Positions 38,024 through 48,705 of a DNA stretch of 64,000 nt are shown here, piece by piece. This DNA comes from Gilliamella sp. wkB308. Its GTDB lineage: Bacteria; Pseudomonadota; Gammaproteobacteria; Enterobacterales; Orbaceae. Each line of letters starts with the position of its first letter. Positions within the stretch are counted from its first letter, which is position 1. The DNA lies in the NCBI RefSeq assembly GCF_001690185.1, contig NZ_LZGN01000042.1:25939-89938 (forward strand), written 5' to 3'. The notes under the pieces are model-generated. The model ran no database searches. It was not told the DNA's origin and saw only the letters and a list, made by a program, of their open reading frames with translations. Made by a program: the position numbers and the translations under genes.

Positions 38024-39469
38024 TTAACTTCGCCAAAATGTTGGTGTAAAAAGGACTAATAATGTAAATATTTCTAGTCGTCCAAATAGCATATCGACCA
38101 CCATCACCCATCTCACCACATCACTGACATGGGCAAAATTATCACTGACACTACCAAGCCCAACACCTAAATTATTCAGTGAAGAGGCAACAATATAAAA
38201 TGAGTCGGTTGCATCAACGCCTGTTGCCATAATGATAAATAAACTAATTAGAAAAACTAAAGCGTAAGCAGAAAAGAATCCCCAAACTGATTCGATAATT
38301 CGTTCAGGTACAACTCGATGATTTAATTTTAAGGTATAGATAGCGTTTGGATGGATTAATCGTTTTAGCTCACGCGAACCTTGCATAAATAAAAGTAGTA
38401 CTCTGACCACTTTTAAGCCACCCCCTGTCGAACCGGCACAACCACCAATGAACGAGGCACAAAGTAGAAAAATAGGTAATGATGAAGGCCAAGTATTAAT
38501 ATCATCTACAGAAAATCCTGCTGTCGATGATATGGACACGACTTGTAATATGATTTTATCAATACTAAGGCGATGAGGTTTATAGAAAAAGATAACCACT
38601 GCGCATATGGCGATCAGTATTAATAGAATGAAAATAAATGTTCTAAACTCTTGGTCTCGCCAGTAAACTTTTATTGAAAAACCGCTTAATGCGGCAAAAT
38701 GGAGCGCAAAGTTACAGCCAGATAAGATTAAAAATAGGGTAACAATATAGTTGATTGCCGGGCTATTGAAGTAAGCCAGATTATCATCATGGGTGGAAAA
38801 TCCCCCCATTGAAATCGTTGAAAAGCTATGGGAGATAGCATCAAATACATTCATGCCTGCAAACCACAAGCAGATTGCGCATAGTGTGGTAAGTAGAATA
38901 TAGATTGACCAAAGGGTTTTTGCTGTTTCGGCAATACGTGGGCGCATTTTACTGTCTTTTTGTGGGCCGGGAATTTCAGCACGATAAAGTTGCATCCCCC
39001 CAACACCCAATAACGGTAGGATAGCAACCGCTAACACGATTATCCCCATTCCGCCAAGCCATTGCAGTAATTGTCGATAAAATAGTAATGCTTTAGGTAA
39101 ATGGTCTAACTTGACAATGGTGGTTGCCCCCGTTGTTGTTAGACCAGAAAAGGATTCGAAAAATGCTGTTGTTAAATTTAAATTGATGTGATTATCAAAA
39201 ATAAATGGAAAAGCGCCAATTGTGCCTAACACAACCCAAAATAGCACCACAATAAAAAAACCTTCACGGGTGTTAAGTTCGTGACGTTGGTGTCGATTTG
39301 GTAACCATAATAAGCCGCCTAAAATCAAGGCAGCAAAGAAAGAACGAAGAAATATCGCACCAGCGCCATCACGATAAATTAATGCGACTAGAGCAGGTAA
39401 TAACATGAAAACAGATAATAATGTTATCAATAATCCTACAATTCGAATAATTGAACGCCAATGCATCAT
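38024..39469 (-). CDS. trkH: Trk potassium uptake protein TrkH
   Basis: A 481-residue K+ channel subunit with four repeated pore loops. Selectivity-filter stretches are visible: SGLTTTGATT, TISMGGFSTHD, SSTAGFS and SLNNLGVGLG. CGGAGSTGGG-type segment GGCAGSTGGGLKVVR marks the gate region. It works with the cytoplasmic NAD-binding TrkA, which is not in this window. It is 11 bases after djlA's upstream neighbour in the opposite sense, that is, trkH starts just downstream of the region ended by djlA; both are leftward and may be separate transcripts. Full-length. Confidence 0.95.
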   Translation of the reverse strand: MMHWRSIIRIVGLLITLLSVFMLLPALVALIYRDGAGAIFLRSFFAALILGGLLWLPNRHQRHELNTREGFFIVVLFWVVLGTIGAFPFIFDNHINLNLTTAFFESFSGLTTTGATTIVKLDHLPKALLFYRQLLQWLGGMGIIVLAVAILPLLGVGGMQLYRAEIPGPQKDSKMRPRIAETAKTLWSIYILLTTLCAICLWFAGMNVFDAISHSFSTISMGGFSTHDDNLAYFNSPAINYIVTLFLILSGCNFALHFAALSGFSIKVYWRDQEFRTFIFILLILIAICAVVIFFYKPHRLSIDKIILQVVSISSTAGFSVDDINTWPSSLPIFLLCASFIGGCAGSTGGGLKVVRVLLLFMQGSRELKRLIHPNAIYTLKLNHRVVPERIIESVWGFFSAYALVFLISLFIIMATGVDATDSFYIVASSLNNLGVGLGSVSDNFAHVSDVVRWVMVVDMLFGRLEIFTLLVLFTPTFWRS

Positions 39470-39480
39470 CGTTGTTGTCT

Positions 39481-40332
39481 CTATTTAAATCCGCGCGATA
39501 CTTTTATGAGATCATAAGCAGCTTGAATCTCTTGAGCGCGTTTTTTGGCAGCTTCAAGCATCTCTTTAGGTAAGCCTTTTGACACTAACTTATCGGGATG
39601 ATGCTCATTCATTAGTTTTCGATATGCTTTTTTTATTTCTGTAATTTCGGCTGATGATTCGATACCTAAAATTTTGTATGCATTTTGTAGATCTGATTGT
39701 GCTGAACGACCTTGATAGCCCTGATGTTGATGATTTTGTTGATATTGGTAATGCTGATCTTGGTATTGATTTTGGTAATGACCATTTTGACGAAAATGGT
39801 AGCTTCCCATCATCATTTTAATATACATGGTCATTTGTTGACGAGGAATATTAAATTCTTCTGCCACAATATACAATATTTGTGACTCTTTTTCATCTAA
39901 ATGACCATCAACCAGTGCCGCTTGAATGAGTTGTTCACAAAAAATATTTAACACATTACGTCGAAAGCGGTATTGAATATATATCTCTTTTAAACGAGCT
40001 CGAAGAGGGTAATCCGCAGCTTTACCTCGATTAAATGAGTCTTGCGCAAGTCGTCTACTGTTGCTATCAAGTTGTAGTCTATCCATAAAATGGCGTGCAA
40101 GATTGATGTCATCTTGTGTGACCACGCCTTTTGCTTTACTGAGATGACCAAGTACTTCAAAAACAATGGTTAAATATAAAGTTGGATTAGTTTGCGTTCT
40201 TTGCTGGTTTAACTTGTTACAAAGGGTTTGATAGAGCATTGGACCAACAAAAAATCCAAGTAAATAACCCCATCCCGATTTTAATACAATGCTTAATACA
40301 AAGCCTGTAATAATCGCCCAAATAAAAGACAT
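39481..40332 (-). CDS. djlA: co-chaperone DjlA
   Basis: A 283-residue membrane-anchored DnaJ-like protein. A single N-terminal helix (FIWAIITGFVLSIVLKSGWGYLLGFF) is followed by a TerB-like domain (about 60-175) and a C-terminal J domain with the HPD motif (NEHHPDKLV), which stimulates DnaK. Between them is an unusually Gln-, His- and Tyr-rich linker (about 180-210). It starts one base after the parC stop and ends 11 bases before trkH, so the three are probably one transcript. Confidence 0.93.
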   Translation of the reverse strand: MSFIWAIITGFVLSIVLKSGWGYLLGFFVGPMLYQTLCNKLNQQRTQTNPTLYLTIVFEVLGHLSKAKGVVTQDDINLARHFMDRLQLDSNSRRLAQDSFNRGKAADYPLRARLKEIYIQYRFRRNVLNIFCEQLIQAALVDGHLDEKESQILYIVAEEFNIPRQQMTMYIKMMMGSYHFRQNGHYQNQYQDQHYQYQQNHQHQGYQGRSAQSDLQNAYKILGIESSAEITEIKKAYRKLMNEHHPDKLVSKGLPKEMLEAAKKRAQEIQAAYDLIKVSRGFK

Positions 40333-40333
40333 A

Positions 40334-42562
40334 CTATTTGTTTACCTCAATTCGATCTATTTTTTGTAGTCCACGTGGTAAAGCGCTACCTTTACGAGCA
40401 CGTTCTGCCCTAAATTTTTGTAAATCAACAGGATTCAGGGTAAGTTTGCGTTTGCCAACATATAAGGTGATGGATGTTTCCGGTGTAATTAAAATCATAT
40501 AGGCAAGGCTGTCATCTGCATTGGATAATGAGATAATTTTGTTTCCTTTGCCTTTTGCCAGTTCGGGGAGATCTTTTACAGGGAAAATAAGCATCCGTCC
40601 TGCTTGGGTAATGGATAAAAGTAAGCTTTCGTCATTTGAAATTTCAATAGGCGTGAGTACTTTTGCATTATTCGGTAGATTAATTATGGCTTTACCGTTT
40701 CGGTTACGCGCGACTAAATCATTAAATTGACATATAAATCCATAACCCGCACTTGAGGCAAGTAAAAATTTTTGATTGTCATTCGCTGACATCAACACAT
40801 GTTCAACGCTTGCACCAGCAGGTAATGCTAATTTACCCGTAAGTGGTTCGCCTTGTCCTCGCGCTGAAGGTAATGTATTGGGTTCAATGGCATAGCTACG
40901 ACCCGTTGAGTCAATAAATACCACAGGTTGATTACTTTTTCCTTTTGCAGCCGATTTAAAACTATCGCCAGCTTTGTAACTCAGTCCTGTTGGATCAATA
41001 TCATGACCTTTAGCCGCTCTTACCCACCCCATTTCTGATAAGACAATGGTCACCGGTTCTGACGGTATTAGTTCTTGTTCGGTAATGGCTTTTGCTTCAC
41101 TGCGTTCAACAATTGGAGAACGACGTTCATCTCCGTATTTATCAGCGTCTTGTTGAAGTTCTTTTTTAATTAAACTATTCAATTTTCTAGGCGAACCGAG
41201 TAACGCTTGCAACTGATCACGCTCTTTAGCGAGATCACTTTGCTCACCTTTGATACGCATCTCTTCAAGTTTAGCTAAATGACGAAGTTTTAACTCTAAA
41301 ATCGATTCAGATTGGATTTCAGTTAAATTAAACCGTTGCATTAACTCTGTTTTAGGATCGTCTTCATAGCGAATAATCTCAATGACTTCATCGATATTCA
41401 AAAAGGCGATAAGTAAACCATCTAAAATATGAAGGCGTTTTAATACTTTGTCTAAACGGTAATTTAAACGTCTGGTTACCGTATTACGACGATATTCTAA
41501 CCATTCAGTTAAAATTTCAACTAACCCTTTGACGGATGGGCGATTGTCTAGCCCAATCATATTCATATTGACCCGATAGCTTTTTTCCAGATCGGTTGTG
41601 GCAAACAGGTGATTCATGACCTGTTCTAAGTCAACACGATTAGAGCGAGGTACAATGACGAGTCGTGTGGGATTTTCATGATCAGATTCATCACGTAAAT
41701 CTTCAATTAATGGTAGCTTTTTGGCACGCATTTGCGAGGCAATTTGCTCTAAAATTTTCGCACCTGAAACCTGATGTGGCAGATCAGTAATAACGATATC
41801 GCCTTCTTCTTTTTTCCATACAGCGCGCATACGAATTGAACCACGCCCTGTCTTATAGATTTTTTCTATATCTTGTCGAGGGGTGATGATTTCTGCCTCA
41901 GTTGGAAAGTCTGGCCCTTGTATGTGAGCCATTACTTCGCTTAGCGTGGCTTTCGGATTGTCAGCAAGCATAATCGCTGCACTGGCTACTTCACGAATAT
42001 TATGGGGGGGAATATCGGTCGCCATTCCAACAGCAATGCCCGTAGTACCATTCAATAGAATATTCGGTAATCTTGCCGGTAACATTTTCGGCTCTTGTAA
42101 GGTTCCATCAAAGTTAGGGGTATAATCGACCGTACCTTGTCCTAATTCGCCTAATAGTAGTTCGGCATATTTGGAAAGGCGTGATTCGGTATAACGCATT
42201 GCCGCAAACGATTTTGGATCATCTGGCGCCCCCCAGTTACCTTGTCCGTCAACCAATGGATAACGGTAAGAAAATGGTTGTGCCATCAGTACCATTGCTT
42301 CATAACAGGCGCTATCACCATGTGGATGATATTTACCTAAAACGTCGCCGACAGTACGTGCTGATTTTTTAAATTTAGCCTGAGCGTTAAGCCCTAATTC
42401 TGACATGGCATAAACAATACGGCGTTGCACTGGTTTTAAACCGTCACCAATAAAAGGTAGTGCACGATCCATAATGACATACATAGAGTAGTTTAAATAA
42501 GCGCTTTCTGTAAAGGTACGTAGCGACTGAACTTCTACTCCGTCATGAGTTATCTCACTCAT
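40334..42562 (-). CDS. parC: DNA topoisomerase IV subunit A
   Basis: A 742-residue ParC that cuts and rejoins DNA to unlink daughter chromosomes. The catalytic tyrosine is in [10 protein letters not shown]. The quinolone-resistance region around [13 protein letters not shown] shows Ser at the usual position (sensitive form). The C-terminal beta-propeller includes [12 protein letters not shown]. It is 27 bases downstream of parE, with GAGGAACAAG before its ATG. Confidence 0.97.
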   Translation of the reverse strand: MSEITHDGVEVQSLRTFTESAYLNYSMYVIMDRALPFIGDGLKPVQRRIVYAMSELGLNAQAKFKKSARTVGDVLGKYHPHGDSACYEAMVLMAQPFSYRYPLVDGQGNWGAPDDPKSFAAMRYTESRLSKYAELLLGELGQGTVDYTPNFDGTLQEPKMLPARLPNILLNGTTGIAVGMATDIPPHNIREVASAAIMLADNPKATLSEVMAHIQGPDFPTEAEIITPRQDIEKIYKTGRGSIRMRAVWKKEEGDIVITDLPHQVSGAKILEQIASQMRAKKLPLIEDLRDESDHENPTRLVIVPRSNRVDLEQVMNHLFATTDLEKSYRVNMNMIGLDNRPSVKGLVEILTEWLEYRRNTVTRRLNYRLDKVLKRLHILDGLLIAFLNIDEVIEIIRYEDDPKTELMQRFNLTEIQSESILELKLRHLAKLEEMRIKGEQSDLAKERDQLQALLGSPRKLNSLIKKELQQDADKYGDERRSPIVERSEAKAITEQELIPSEPVTIVLSEMGWVRAAKGHDIDPTGLSYKAGDSFKSAAKGKSNQPVVFIDSTGRSYAIEPNTLPSARGQGEPLTGKLALPAGASVEHVLMSANDNQKFLLASSAGYGFICQFNDLVARNRNGKAIINLPNNAKVLTPIEISNDESLLLSITQAGRMLIFPVKDLPELAKGKGNKIISLSNADDSLAYMILITPETSITLYVGKRKLTLNPVDLQKFRAERARKGSALPRGLQKIDRIEVNK

Positions 42563-42589
42563 TCTTGTTCCTCTAAATCATTCTTTATG

Positions 42590-44479
42590 TTAGACATCAA
42601 GTTGGACTTGGTCACCTTTTTCTTGCAACCATTCACGGCGATCTTCTGAACGTTTTTTAGCAAGTAACATATCCATTAACGCCATTGTTTCTTCTGAATT
42701 ATCTAATGATAACTGTACTAAACGGCGAGTATTTGGGTCCATCGTTGTTTCACGCAGTTGCAGTGGATTCATCTCACCTAGACCTTTAAAACGTTGTACA
42801 TTCGGTTTGCCTTTTTTCCGTTTAAGCTGATCTAAAATTCCTTCTTTCTCTTCTTCATCTAAGGCGTAATGGACTTCTTTACCAAGATCGATACGATATA
42901 ATGGTGGCATGGCAACAAAGACATGTCCGTGTTCGACCATTGCACGAAAGTGACGAACAAATAGCGCACAAAGCAGGGTGGCAATATGTAAACCGTCAGA
43001 ATCGGCATCGGCTAAAATACAGATTTTACCATATCGTAATTGACTTAAATCATCACTATCAGGATCAATACCGATAGCGACCGAAATATCGTGGATTTCT
43101 TGAGAACCAAGGACTTCATCTGATGAGACTTCCCAAGTATTTAAAATTTTACCTTTTAATGGCATTATCGCTTGATATTCACGGTCTCGAGCCTGTTTAG
43201 CTGATCCACCTGCGGAATCGCCTTCCACTAAAAAGAGTTCAGTTCGGCTTAAGTCTTGTGATGAACAGTCCGCAAGCTTGCCCGGTAATGCCGGACCGCT
43301 GGTTAATTTTTTACGAATAACTTTTTTTGAAGCTCTTAATCGTCGTTGTGCACTGGAGATCACCATTTCCGCTAGTAATTCAGCGGTTTGTACATGCTGA
43401 TTTAACCACAAACTAAAGGCATCTTTAACAATGGCAGATACAAATGCAGCACTTTGTCTGGATGATAAGCGCTCTTTGGTTTGTCCTGCAAATTGTGGCT
43501 CTTGCATTTTAACTGATAACACATAAGCACAGCGTTCCCAAATATCATCAGCCGTCAATTTTATGCCACGTGGTAACAAATTACGAAATTCACAAAATTC
43601 ACGCATTGCATCAAGCAACCCTTGGCGTAAACCATTGACATGGGTACCGCCTTGCACCGTTGGAATTAAGTTAACATAGCTTTCTGTTAGCAGTTCGCCA
43701 CCTTCCGGCATCCACAAGAGTGCCCATTCAACGGCTTCTGTATCACCGGTATGACTGCCGGTAAATGGCTCTTCCGGTAGTAGTGAGTAACCACTGACGG
43801 ATTCCATTAAGTAATCTTTTAAGCCATCTTGATAACACCAGCGTTGTTCGGTGTTGTTAATTTTATCTTTAAAGATAATTTCAAGACCAGGGCAAAGTAC
43901 CGCTTTTGCTTTAAGTAGATGAGATAAACGGGGTACTGAAAATCTTGGTGAATCAAAATATTTTTCGTCTGGCCAAAAATGAACTTTTGTGCCTGTATTA
44001 CGACGTCCACACGTGCCTGTCACATGTAGATCTTCGACTTTTTCGCCATTTTCAAACGCAATTTGGTACACTTGGCCATCTCGGTTAACGGTGACTTCAA
44101 CCCGTTTAGATAGCGCATTAACAACTGAGATACCCACACCATGAAGCCCACCAGAGAATTGATAATTTTTATTAGAAAATTTACCGCCAGCGTGTAAACG
44201 GCAAAGTAATAATTCAATAGCCGGTACCCCTTCTTCGGGATGAATATCAACAGGCATACCCCGACCATCATCAATGACTTCTAATGAATTATCTTCATAA
44301 AGCGTGACTTTAACTTGACGAGCATGACCGGCTATCGCTTCATCGACACTATTATCGATAACCTCTTGCCCTAAATGATTTGGGCGAGCCGTGTCGGTAT
44401 ACATGCCTGGACGATGACGAACAGGATCGAGCCCTTTTAAGACTTCAATATCAACAGCGTTATAAGTAGATTGTGACAT
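42590..44479 (-). CDS. parE: DNA topoisomerase IV subunit B
   Basis: A 629-residue ATPase subunit. The GHKL site is present: VIDNSVDEAIAGHA, DDGRGMPVD and GGLHGVGISVVNAL. The TOPRIM domain has EGDSAGGSAKQARD and DADSDGLH. It ends at WLQEKGDQVQLDV. It is the first gene of a parE-parC-djlA-trkH run, divergent from the dms operon with 241 bases between. Confidence 0.97.
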   Translation of the reverse strand: MSQSTYNAVDIEVLKGLDPVRHRPGMYTDTARPNHLGQEVIDNSVDEAIAGHARQVKVTLYEDNSLEVIDDGRGMPVDIHPEEGVPAIELLLCRLHAGGKFSNKNYQFSGGLHGVGISVVNALSKRVEVTVNRDGQVYQIAFENGEKVEDLHVTGTCGRRNTGTKVHFWPDEKYFDSPRFSVPRLSHLLKAKAVLCPGLEIIFKDKINNTEQRWCYQDGLKDYLMESVSGYSLLPEEPFTGSHTGDTEAVEWALLWMPEGGELLTESYVNLIPTVQGGTHVNGLRQGLLDAMREFCEFRNLLPRGIKLTADDIWERCAYVLSVKMQEPQFAGQTKERLSSRQSAAFVSAIVKDAFSLWLNQHVQTAELLAEMVISSAQRRLRASKKVIRKKLTSGPALPGKLADCSSQDLSRTELFLVEGDSAGGSAKQARDREYQAIMPLKGKILNTWEVSSDEVLGSQEIHDISVAIGIDPDSDDLSQLRYGKICILADADSDGLHIATLLCALFVRHFRAMVEHGHVFVAMPPLYRIDLGKEVHYALDEEEKEGILDQLKRKKGKPNVQRFKGLGEMNPLQLRETTMDPNTRRLVQLSLDNSEETMALMDMLLAKKRSEDRREWLQEKGDQVQLDV

Positions 44480-44720
44480 AGTTTTTCTATTTATTCGAAT
44501 AAATGAGCTTATTATACCAATCTTTCTTTAAGATGCATGAAATTAAATTTATAATGAAAAGCAAATTCAGTATTTTTACCAAGTATGTATTGAGAATAAT
44601 TGTTATTACCTTAATTTATTGATAGTTAAAGACGGTTTATGCCGTTTTCTGTGTTATCAACCTGTCTAACAATATAAAGTATTATGATAAATAAATCCCA
44701 AATAGACATAAGGGAACAAA

Positions 44721-47168
44721 ATGAGCAAGTCAAATAATAAAATAACCCGACGAGATTTTTTACAAAAATCGTTAGCGATTGGGAGTGTTGCAGCATTAGC
44801 TAATACCATTCAATCCCCATTTGTTTACGCAAAACCTAACGTTAATGACAATGATAGCCTTGCCAGTTCGGATAATGAGGAAAAAATCGTCTATAGTGCT
44901 TGTTTAGTTAACTGTGGTAGTCGTTGTCCTCTAAAAGTCCATGTTAAGAATGATATTATTACTAAAATTTCTTCAGAAGATGGTATTAATGACCCGGTCT
45001 TTGGCCTGCATCAAATTCGTCCTTGCTTGCGTGGAAGAGCGGTACGGTGGCGAACTTACGATCCTGAGCGTTTAAAATATCCTATGGTGCGTGTGGGTAA
45101 GCGTGGTGAAGGTAAATTCAAACGTATTTCATGGGCTGAAGCAATCGCTTTATTGGCAAATAAACTCAAGTATACCATTAATCAATATGGCAACGAGGCT
45201 ATTTATTATCAATATGGCACAGGTACTACAGGTGCAAATATTTCTGGACGTAGTGCTTGTAAGCGATTTTTGAGTACGATTGGTGGTTATCTCAATTATC
45301 ATGGTGATTATTCAAGTGGTCAAATAACCGCTATCCAACCTTATATCTATGGCAATGCAAAAGAGTCGTTAATAGACCAAATTAAACATTCTGATTTAGT
45401 GGTAATGTTTGGACAAAATATTGCTGAAACCCGAATGTCGGGTGGGGGGCAGGTGACAGAGCTATTCAATGCATTATCACAAAGTAAAGCAAGGGTGATT
45501 ATTATTGATCCAAGGCGTAGTGAAAGTGTTGTGGGTTACAATGCTGAGTGGATTCCAATTATTCCTGGAACAGATGCCGCTTTAGTTGCTGCAATCGGTT
45601 ATGCTTTGCTTGAAGAAGATAGAATTGATGATGCAATGCTCAATCAATATTGTGTGGGCTGGAATGCTGACTCATTACCCGACAGTGCACCGCCTTTTAG
45701 TGATTTTAAATCTTATATTCTTGGATTAGGTGATGACAGAACGCCTAAAACCCCTGAATGGGCAGCTAAAAAGACCGGTATTCCAGCTAAACAAATTCGT
45801 CAGCTTGCATTAGATATTGTCAATGCTAAAGCGGCATGGATTTCTCAAGGTTGGGGGGCTCAGCGTTGGCAAAATGGTGAGCATACTACCCGAGCGATTA
45901 TGATACTGCCAATTATCACGGGTCAGTTTGGTAAACCAGGTACTAATATCGGAACTTGGGGTGGAAGCGTGACTTATCCTGTTCCTGGTCTAAATCTGTT
46001 AAATCCGATTAAAACCAGTATTCCATTCTTTTTATGGACGAAAGCGATTGAAGAACCGCAGAACATGACAGCAAAAAATGCTTATATACTGGGTAAAGAT
46101 AAATTGGATGTTGGTATCAAGCTTATCTGGAGCTATGCCAGTAATGTGATTGGTAATCAACATGCCGATCTCAATCGAACCCATCAGATTTTACAAGATG
46201 AATCAAAATGCGAATTTATCTTGGTTTGGGATACGCATATGACCGCTTCAGCAAGGTATGCCGATTTGTTATTACCTGATGTGTCATCAGTTGAAAGTCA
46301 TGATTTAATCAATAATTCCTATGCATCGGGCGCTTATCACTACGTGATTCGTATGCAACAAGCCATCAAGCCGCTTTGGGAAAATCGTCCGGCTTATGAT
46401 GTGCTAACCGAATTGTCAGAAAAAATGGGCGTTAAAGATAAATTTACGGAAGGACGAACACAAGCGGAGTGGATAGCGTATAGCTATGAAAGAATGCGCA
46501 AACAAAATCCTGATTTACCTGCTTTTGCTGAAACAGACGGTATGGGAGTTATTGATCGTAAATTAGCTGACAGTGATAATCAAATTGCTTTAAAGGCATT
46601 TCGCGATGATCCAATTAATCATCCGTTAAATACCCCATCGGGCAAAATTGAAATTTATTCTGAAGCTTTGGCAAAAATTGCGCGTGAATGGGAATTTGAG
46701 CAGGACGATAAACTTTATCCTATCCCAGCTTATTTACCCGCGATTGAAGGAAGCGAAGATAAGCTAAAACAAGAAAAATACCCGTTACAGTTAATTGGAT
46801 TTCATATTAAAGGACATTGCCACTCGTCTTATAGCAATCTTCCGCAATTGCGTGAGGCTGTTGCCAGTAGTCTGTGGATCAATCCTATTGATGCTCAGCA
46901 GAGACACATAAAGCATGGTCAATTAGTCGAAGTTTTTAACGATCGCGGTCGGTTATATATTCCAGCCAAAGTAACGCCACGTATATTACCCGGGGTCATT
47001 GCCATTCCGCAAGGGTTGTGGGCAAAAACTAATGCAGTGGGTATCGATATTGGGGGATGTGTCAATCGATTAACTTCATTGCGTCCTTCGGTATTGGCAA
47101 AATCAAATTCACAACATACCAATTTGGTTGATATCAAACCAATATCCAGTATGTCTTCGGCATCATAA
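44721..47168 (+). CDS. dmsA: DmsA/YnfE-type molybdopterin reductase, catalytic subunit
   Basis: An 815-residue periplasm-facing terminal reductase (bis-MGD and [4Fe-4S]). A twin-arginine signal (TRRDFLQKS, then SVAALANTIQSPFVYA) sits in the first 37 residues. The Fe-S site is CLVNCGSRCPLKV with the fourth Cys in RPCLRGR, and the Mo region includes DYSSGQ with the likely Ser ligand. Substrate is probably DMSO or a related S-/N-oxide; the YnfE subfamily (selenate) is close, so the substrate is not certain. AAGGGAA precedes the ATG. It heads the operon with dmsB, dmsC and a chaperone. It would work under low oxygen, but I found no clear FNR site. Confidence 0.9.
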   Translation: MSKSNNKITRRDFLQKSLAIGSVAALANTIQSPFVYAKPNVNDNDSLASSDNEEKIVYSACLVNCGSRCPLKVHVKNDIITKISSEDGINDPVFGLHQIRPCLRGRAVRWRTYDPERLKYPMVRVGKRGEGKFKRISWAEAIALLANKLKYTINQYGNEAIYYQYGTGTTGANISGRSACKRFLSTIGGYLNYHGDYSSGQITAIQPYIYGNAKESLIDQIKHSDLVVMFGQNIAETRMSGGGQVTELFNALSQSKARVIIIDPRRSESVVGYNAEWIPIIPGTDAALVAAIGYALLEEDRIDDAMLNQYCVGWNADSLPDSAPPFSDFKSYILGLGDDRTPKTPEWAAKKTGIPAKQIRQLALDIVNAKAAWISQGWGAQRWQNGEHTTRAIMILPIITGQFGKPGTNIGTWGGSVTYPVPGLNLLNPIKTSIPFFLWTKAIEEPQNMTAKNAYILGKDKLDVGIKLIWSYASNVIGNQHADLNRTHQILQDESKCEFILVWDTHMTASARYADLLLPDVSSVESHDLINNSYASGAYHYVIRMQQAIKPLWENRPAYDVLTELSEKMGVKDKFTEGRTQAEWIAYSYERMRKQNPDLPAFAETDGMGVIDRKLADSDNQIALKAFRDDPINHPLNTPSGKIEIYSEALAKIAREWEFEQDDKLYPIPAYLPAIEGSEDKLKQEKYPLQLIGFHIKGHCHSSYSNLPQLREAVASSLWINPIDAQQRHIKHGQLVEVFNDRGRLYIPAKVTPRILPGVIAIPQGLWAKTNAVGIDIGGCVNRLTSLRPSVLAKSNSQHTNLVDIKPISSMSSAS

Positions 47169-47188
47169 GTCACAGGGAGATGATGAAA

Positions 47189-47803
47189 ATGCAATATGGA
47201 TTCTTTATTGATTCTTCCAAATGTACCGGATGTAAGACCTGCCAAGTCAGCTGTAAAGACGAGAAAGATAATGCGCTTGGGGTGCATTTTCGACGAGTCT
47301 ATGAATATGGTGGTGGCACATGGCAGCAAGTAGCTGGAATTTGGCAGAATGATACTTTTACTTATTATTTATCGATCGCCTGTAACCATTGTGATGAGCC
47401 GACTTGCGTACAAGGCTGCCCGACGGGGGCAATGCACAAACGCAAGCAAGATGGCTTAGTGGTTGTTAATCAGGATGTTTGTATCGGGTGTCGGTATTGT
47501 GAAATGCGTTGTCCTTATGGTGCACCACAGTATGATCATCAAAAGCGTGTCATGTCAAAATGCGATGGCTGTTATGAACGTGTTGCCGAAGGATTAAAGC
47601 CTGTATGCGTCGAATCTTGTCCGCAACATGCATTAGATTTTGACGAGATAGGCAAACTACGTAAGCGTTACGGCAATGAACGTAATATTGCCCCTTTACC
47701 TAATGCTGAGCTAACTAAACCCAATATTGTGATTAAACCCCATGCGCAAGCTAAGAGTTCGGGTGATACATTGGGTAAAGTGCTCAATCCAGAGGAGGTT
47801 TAA
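47189..47803 (+). CDS. dmsB: DmsB-type 4Fe-4S electron-transfer subunit
   Basis: A 204-residue ferredoxin-like subunit with four Cys clusters: CTGCKTCQVSC, CNHCDEPTCVQGCP, CIGCRYCEMRCPYGAP and CDGCYE...CVESCP. It carries electrons from DmsC to DmsA. The ATG at 47189 gives MQYGFFIDSSKCTGC, as in DmsB, and is nine bases after GGGAG; ATGs at 47180 and 47183 are too close to that site. It ends one base before the dmsC ATG. Confidence 0.93.
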   Translation: MQYGFFIDSSKCTGCKTCQVSCKDEKDNALGVHFRRVYEYGGGTWQQVAGIWQNDTFTYYLSIACNHCDEPTCVQGCPTGAMHKRKQDGLVVVNQDVCIGCRYCEMRCPYGAPQYDHQKRVMSKCDGCYERVAEGLKPVCVESCPQHALDFDEIGKLRKRYGNERNIAPLPNAELTKPNIVIKPHAQAKSSGDTLGKVLNPEEV

Positions 47804-47804
47804 T

Positions 47805-48644
47805 ATGCATGAATTACCACTCGTTTTTTTTACGGTATTGGGGCAATTATCTGCGGGAATGGTATTGCTGAGTAGCTTGTCTTGTTTCATCAATTATTCA
47901 CAAGCTAAACAACTTATTAGACAAAAAATTAATGGGATAGCACTGATTTTTATGGCTCTTGGTATGCTAATTGCCTCATTCCATTTGGGGCATCCCATGC
48001 GTGCCTTCAATGTGATTTTGGGTATCGGTCGTTCGCCAATGAGTAATGAAATTTTTACCTTTGGTGTATTGTTTGGAGTCACGCTTGTCTCACTGTTACT
48101 CAATTATTTTGCCCTTTATCCCAATAGTGAAAAACTTGATATGATTAAGTCGCTTTGTTTAAAGATAAATCGCATCCCTTATATAAATCAACTATTAGCG
48201 ATCGTGTTAATGATACTAAGTTTAGTGTTTGTTTGGACGATTGTTTTAACGTATAGATTACCCACAGTGAAAACGTGGGATACTGTTTATACACCGATTC
48301 AAATGTATCTAACGATGCTGGCATTAGGTGGTATTGCTAGTGCTAGGGTTGGGCTATATCGATTGGGAACCGGTGCTTTTATTATTGGCGTTTTATTAAT
48401 TGTGCTGTCAAAGGTACCTTATTTTAATTTAATGACTTCAATCAGTCCTACGCTGGCTAATGCGCAATTGAGTTGGATGATGACTGAGTGCATTTTATTA
48501 ATTGTTGCGCTAATGTTGATTATTTTTAATTGTTGGCGAACAAAACATATGACGATACTTTGTACTACAGCCTTTGTTTGTACTTTTTTGGGTGAAGTTT
48601 GTGGACGCATTGCATTTTATAATTTATGGACAATACCGCTTTAA
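47805..48644 (+). CDS. dmsC: DmsC-type membrane anchor, quinol-oxidising subunit
   Basis: A 279-residue protein with about eight membrane helices, starting at the ATG at 47805 after GAGGAGGTTTAAT (HELPLVFFTVLGQLSAG). A longer open frame begins at 47742, but that part overlaps dmsB and lacks a ribosome site. It contains SFHLGHPMRAFNVILGIGRSPMSNEI, the DmsC hallmark. It takes electrons from menaquinol and passes them to DmsB. The last helices end in a conserved GEVCGRIAFYNLW. Confidence 0.93.
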   Translation: MHELPLVFFTVLGQLSAGMVLLSSLSCFINYSQAKQLIRQKINGIALIFMALGMLIASFHLGHPMRAFNVILGIGRSPMSNEIFTFGVLFGVTLVSLLLNYFALYPNSEKLDMIKSLCLKINRIPYINQLLAIVLMILSLVFVWTIVLTYRLPTVKTWDTVYTPIQMYLTMLALGGIASARVGLYRLGTGAFIIGVLLIVLSKVPYFNLMTSISPTLANAQLSWMMTECILLIVALMLIIFNCWRTKHMTILCTTAFVCTFLGEVCGRIAFYNLWTIPL

Positions 48645-48705
48645 TCATTGAAGCTAATCACTCATAGCAAATTAAGTCATTTTATAATGAATAAGAGAGA
48701 TAAGA

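Noticed and set aside
44480..44720. FNR site before dmsA
   Set aside because: Partial matches such as TTGAGAATAATTGT lack the second half-site; nothing near TTGATnnnnATCAA was found.
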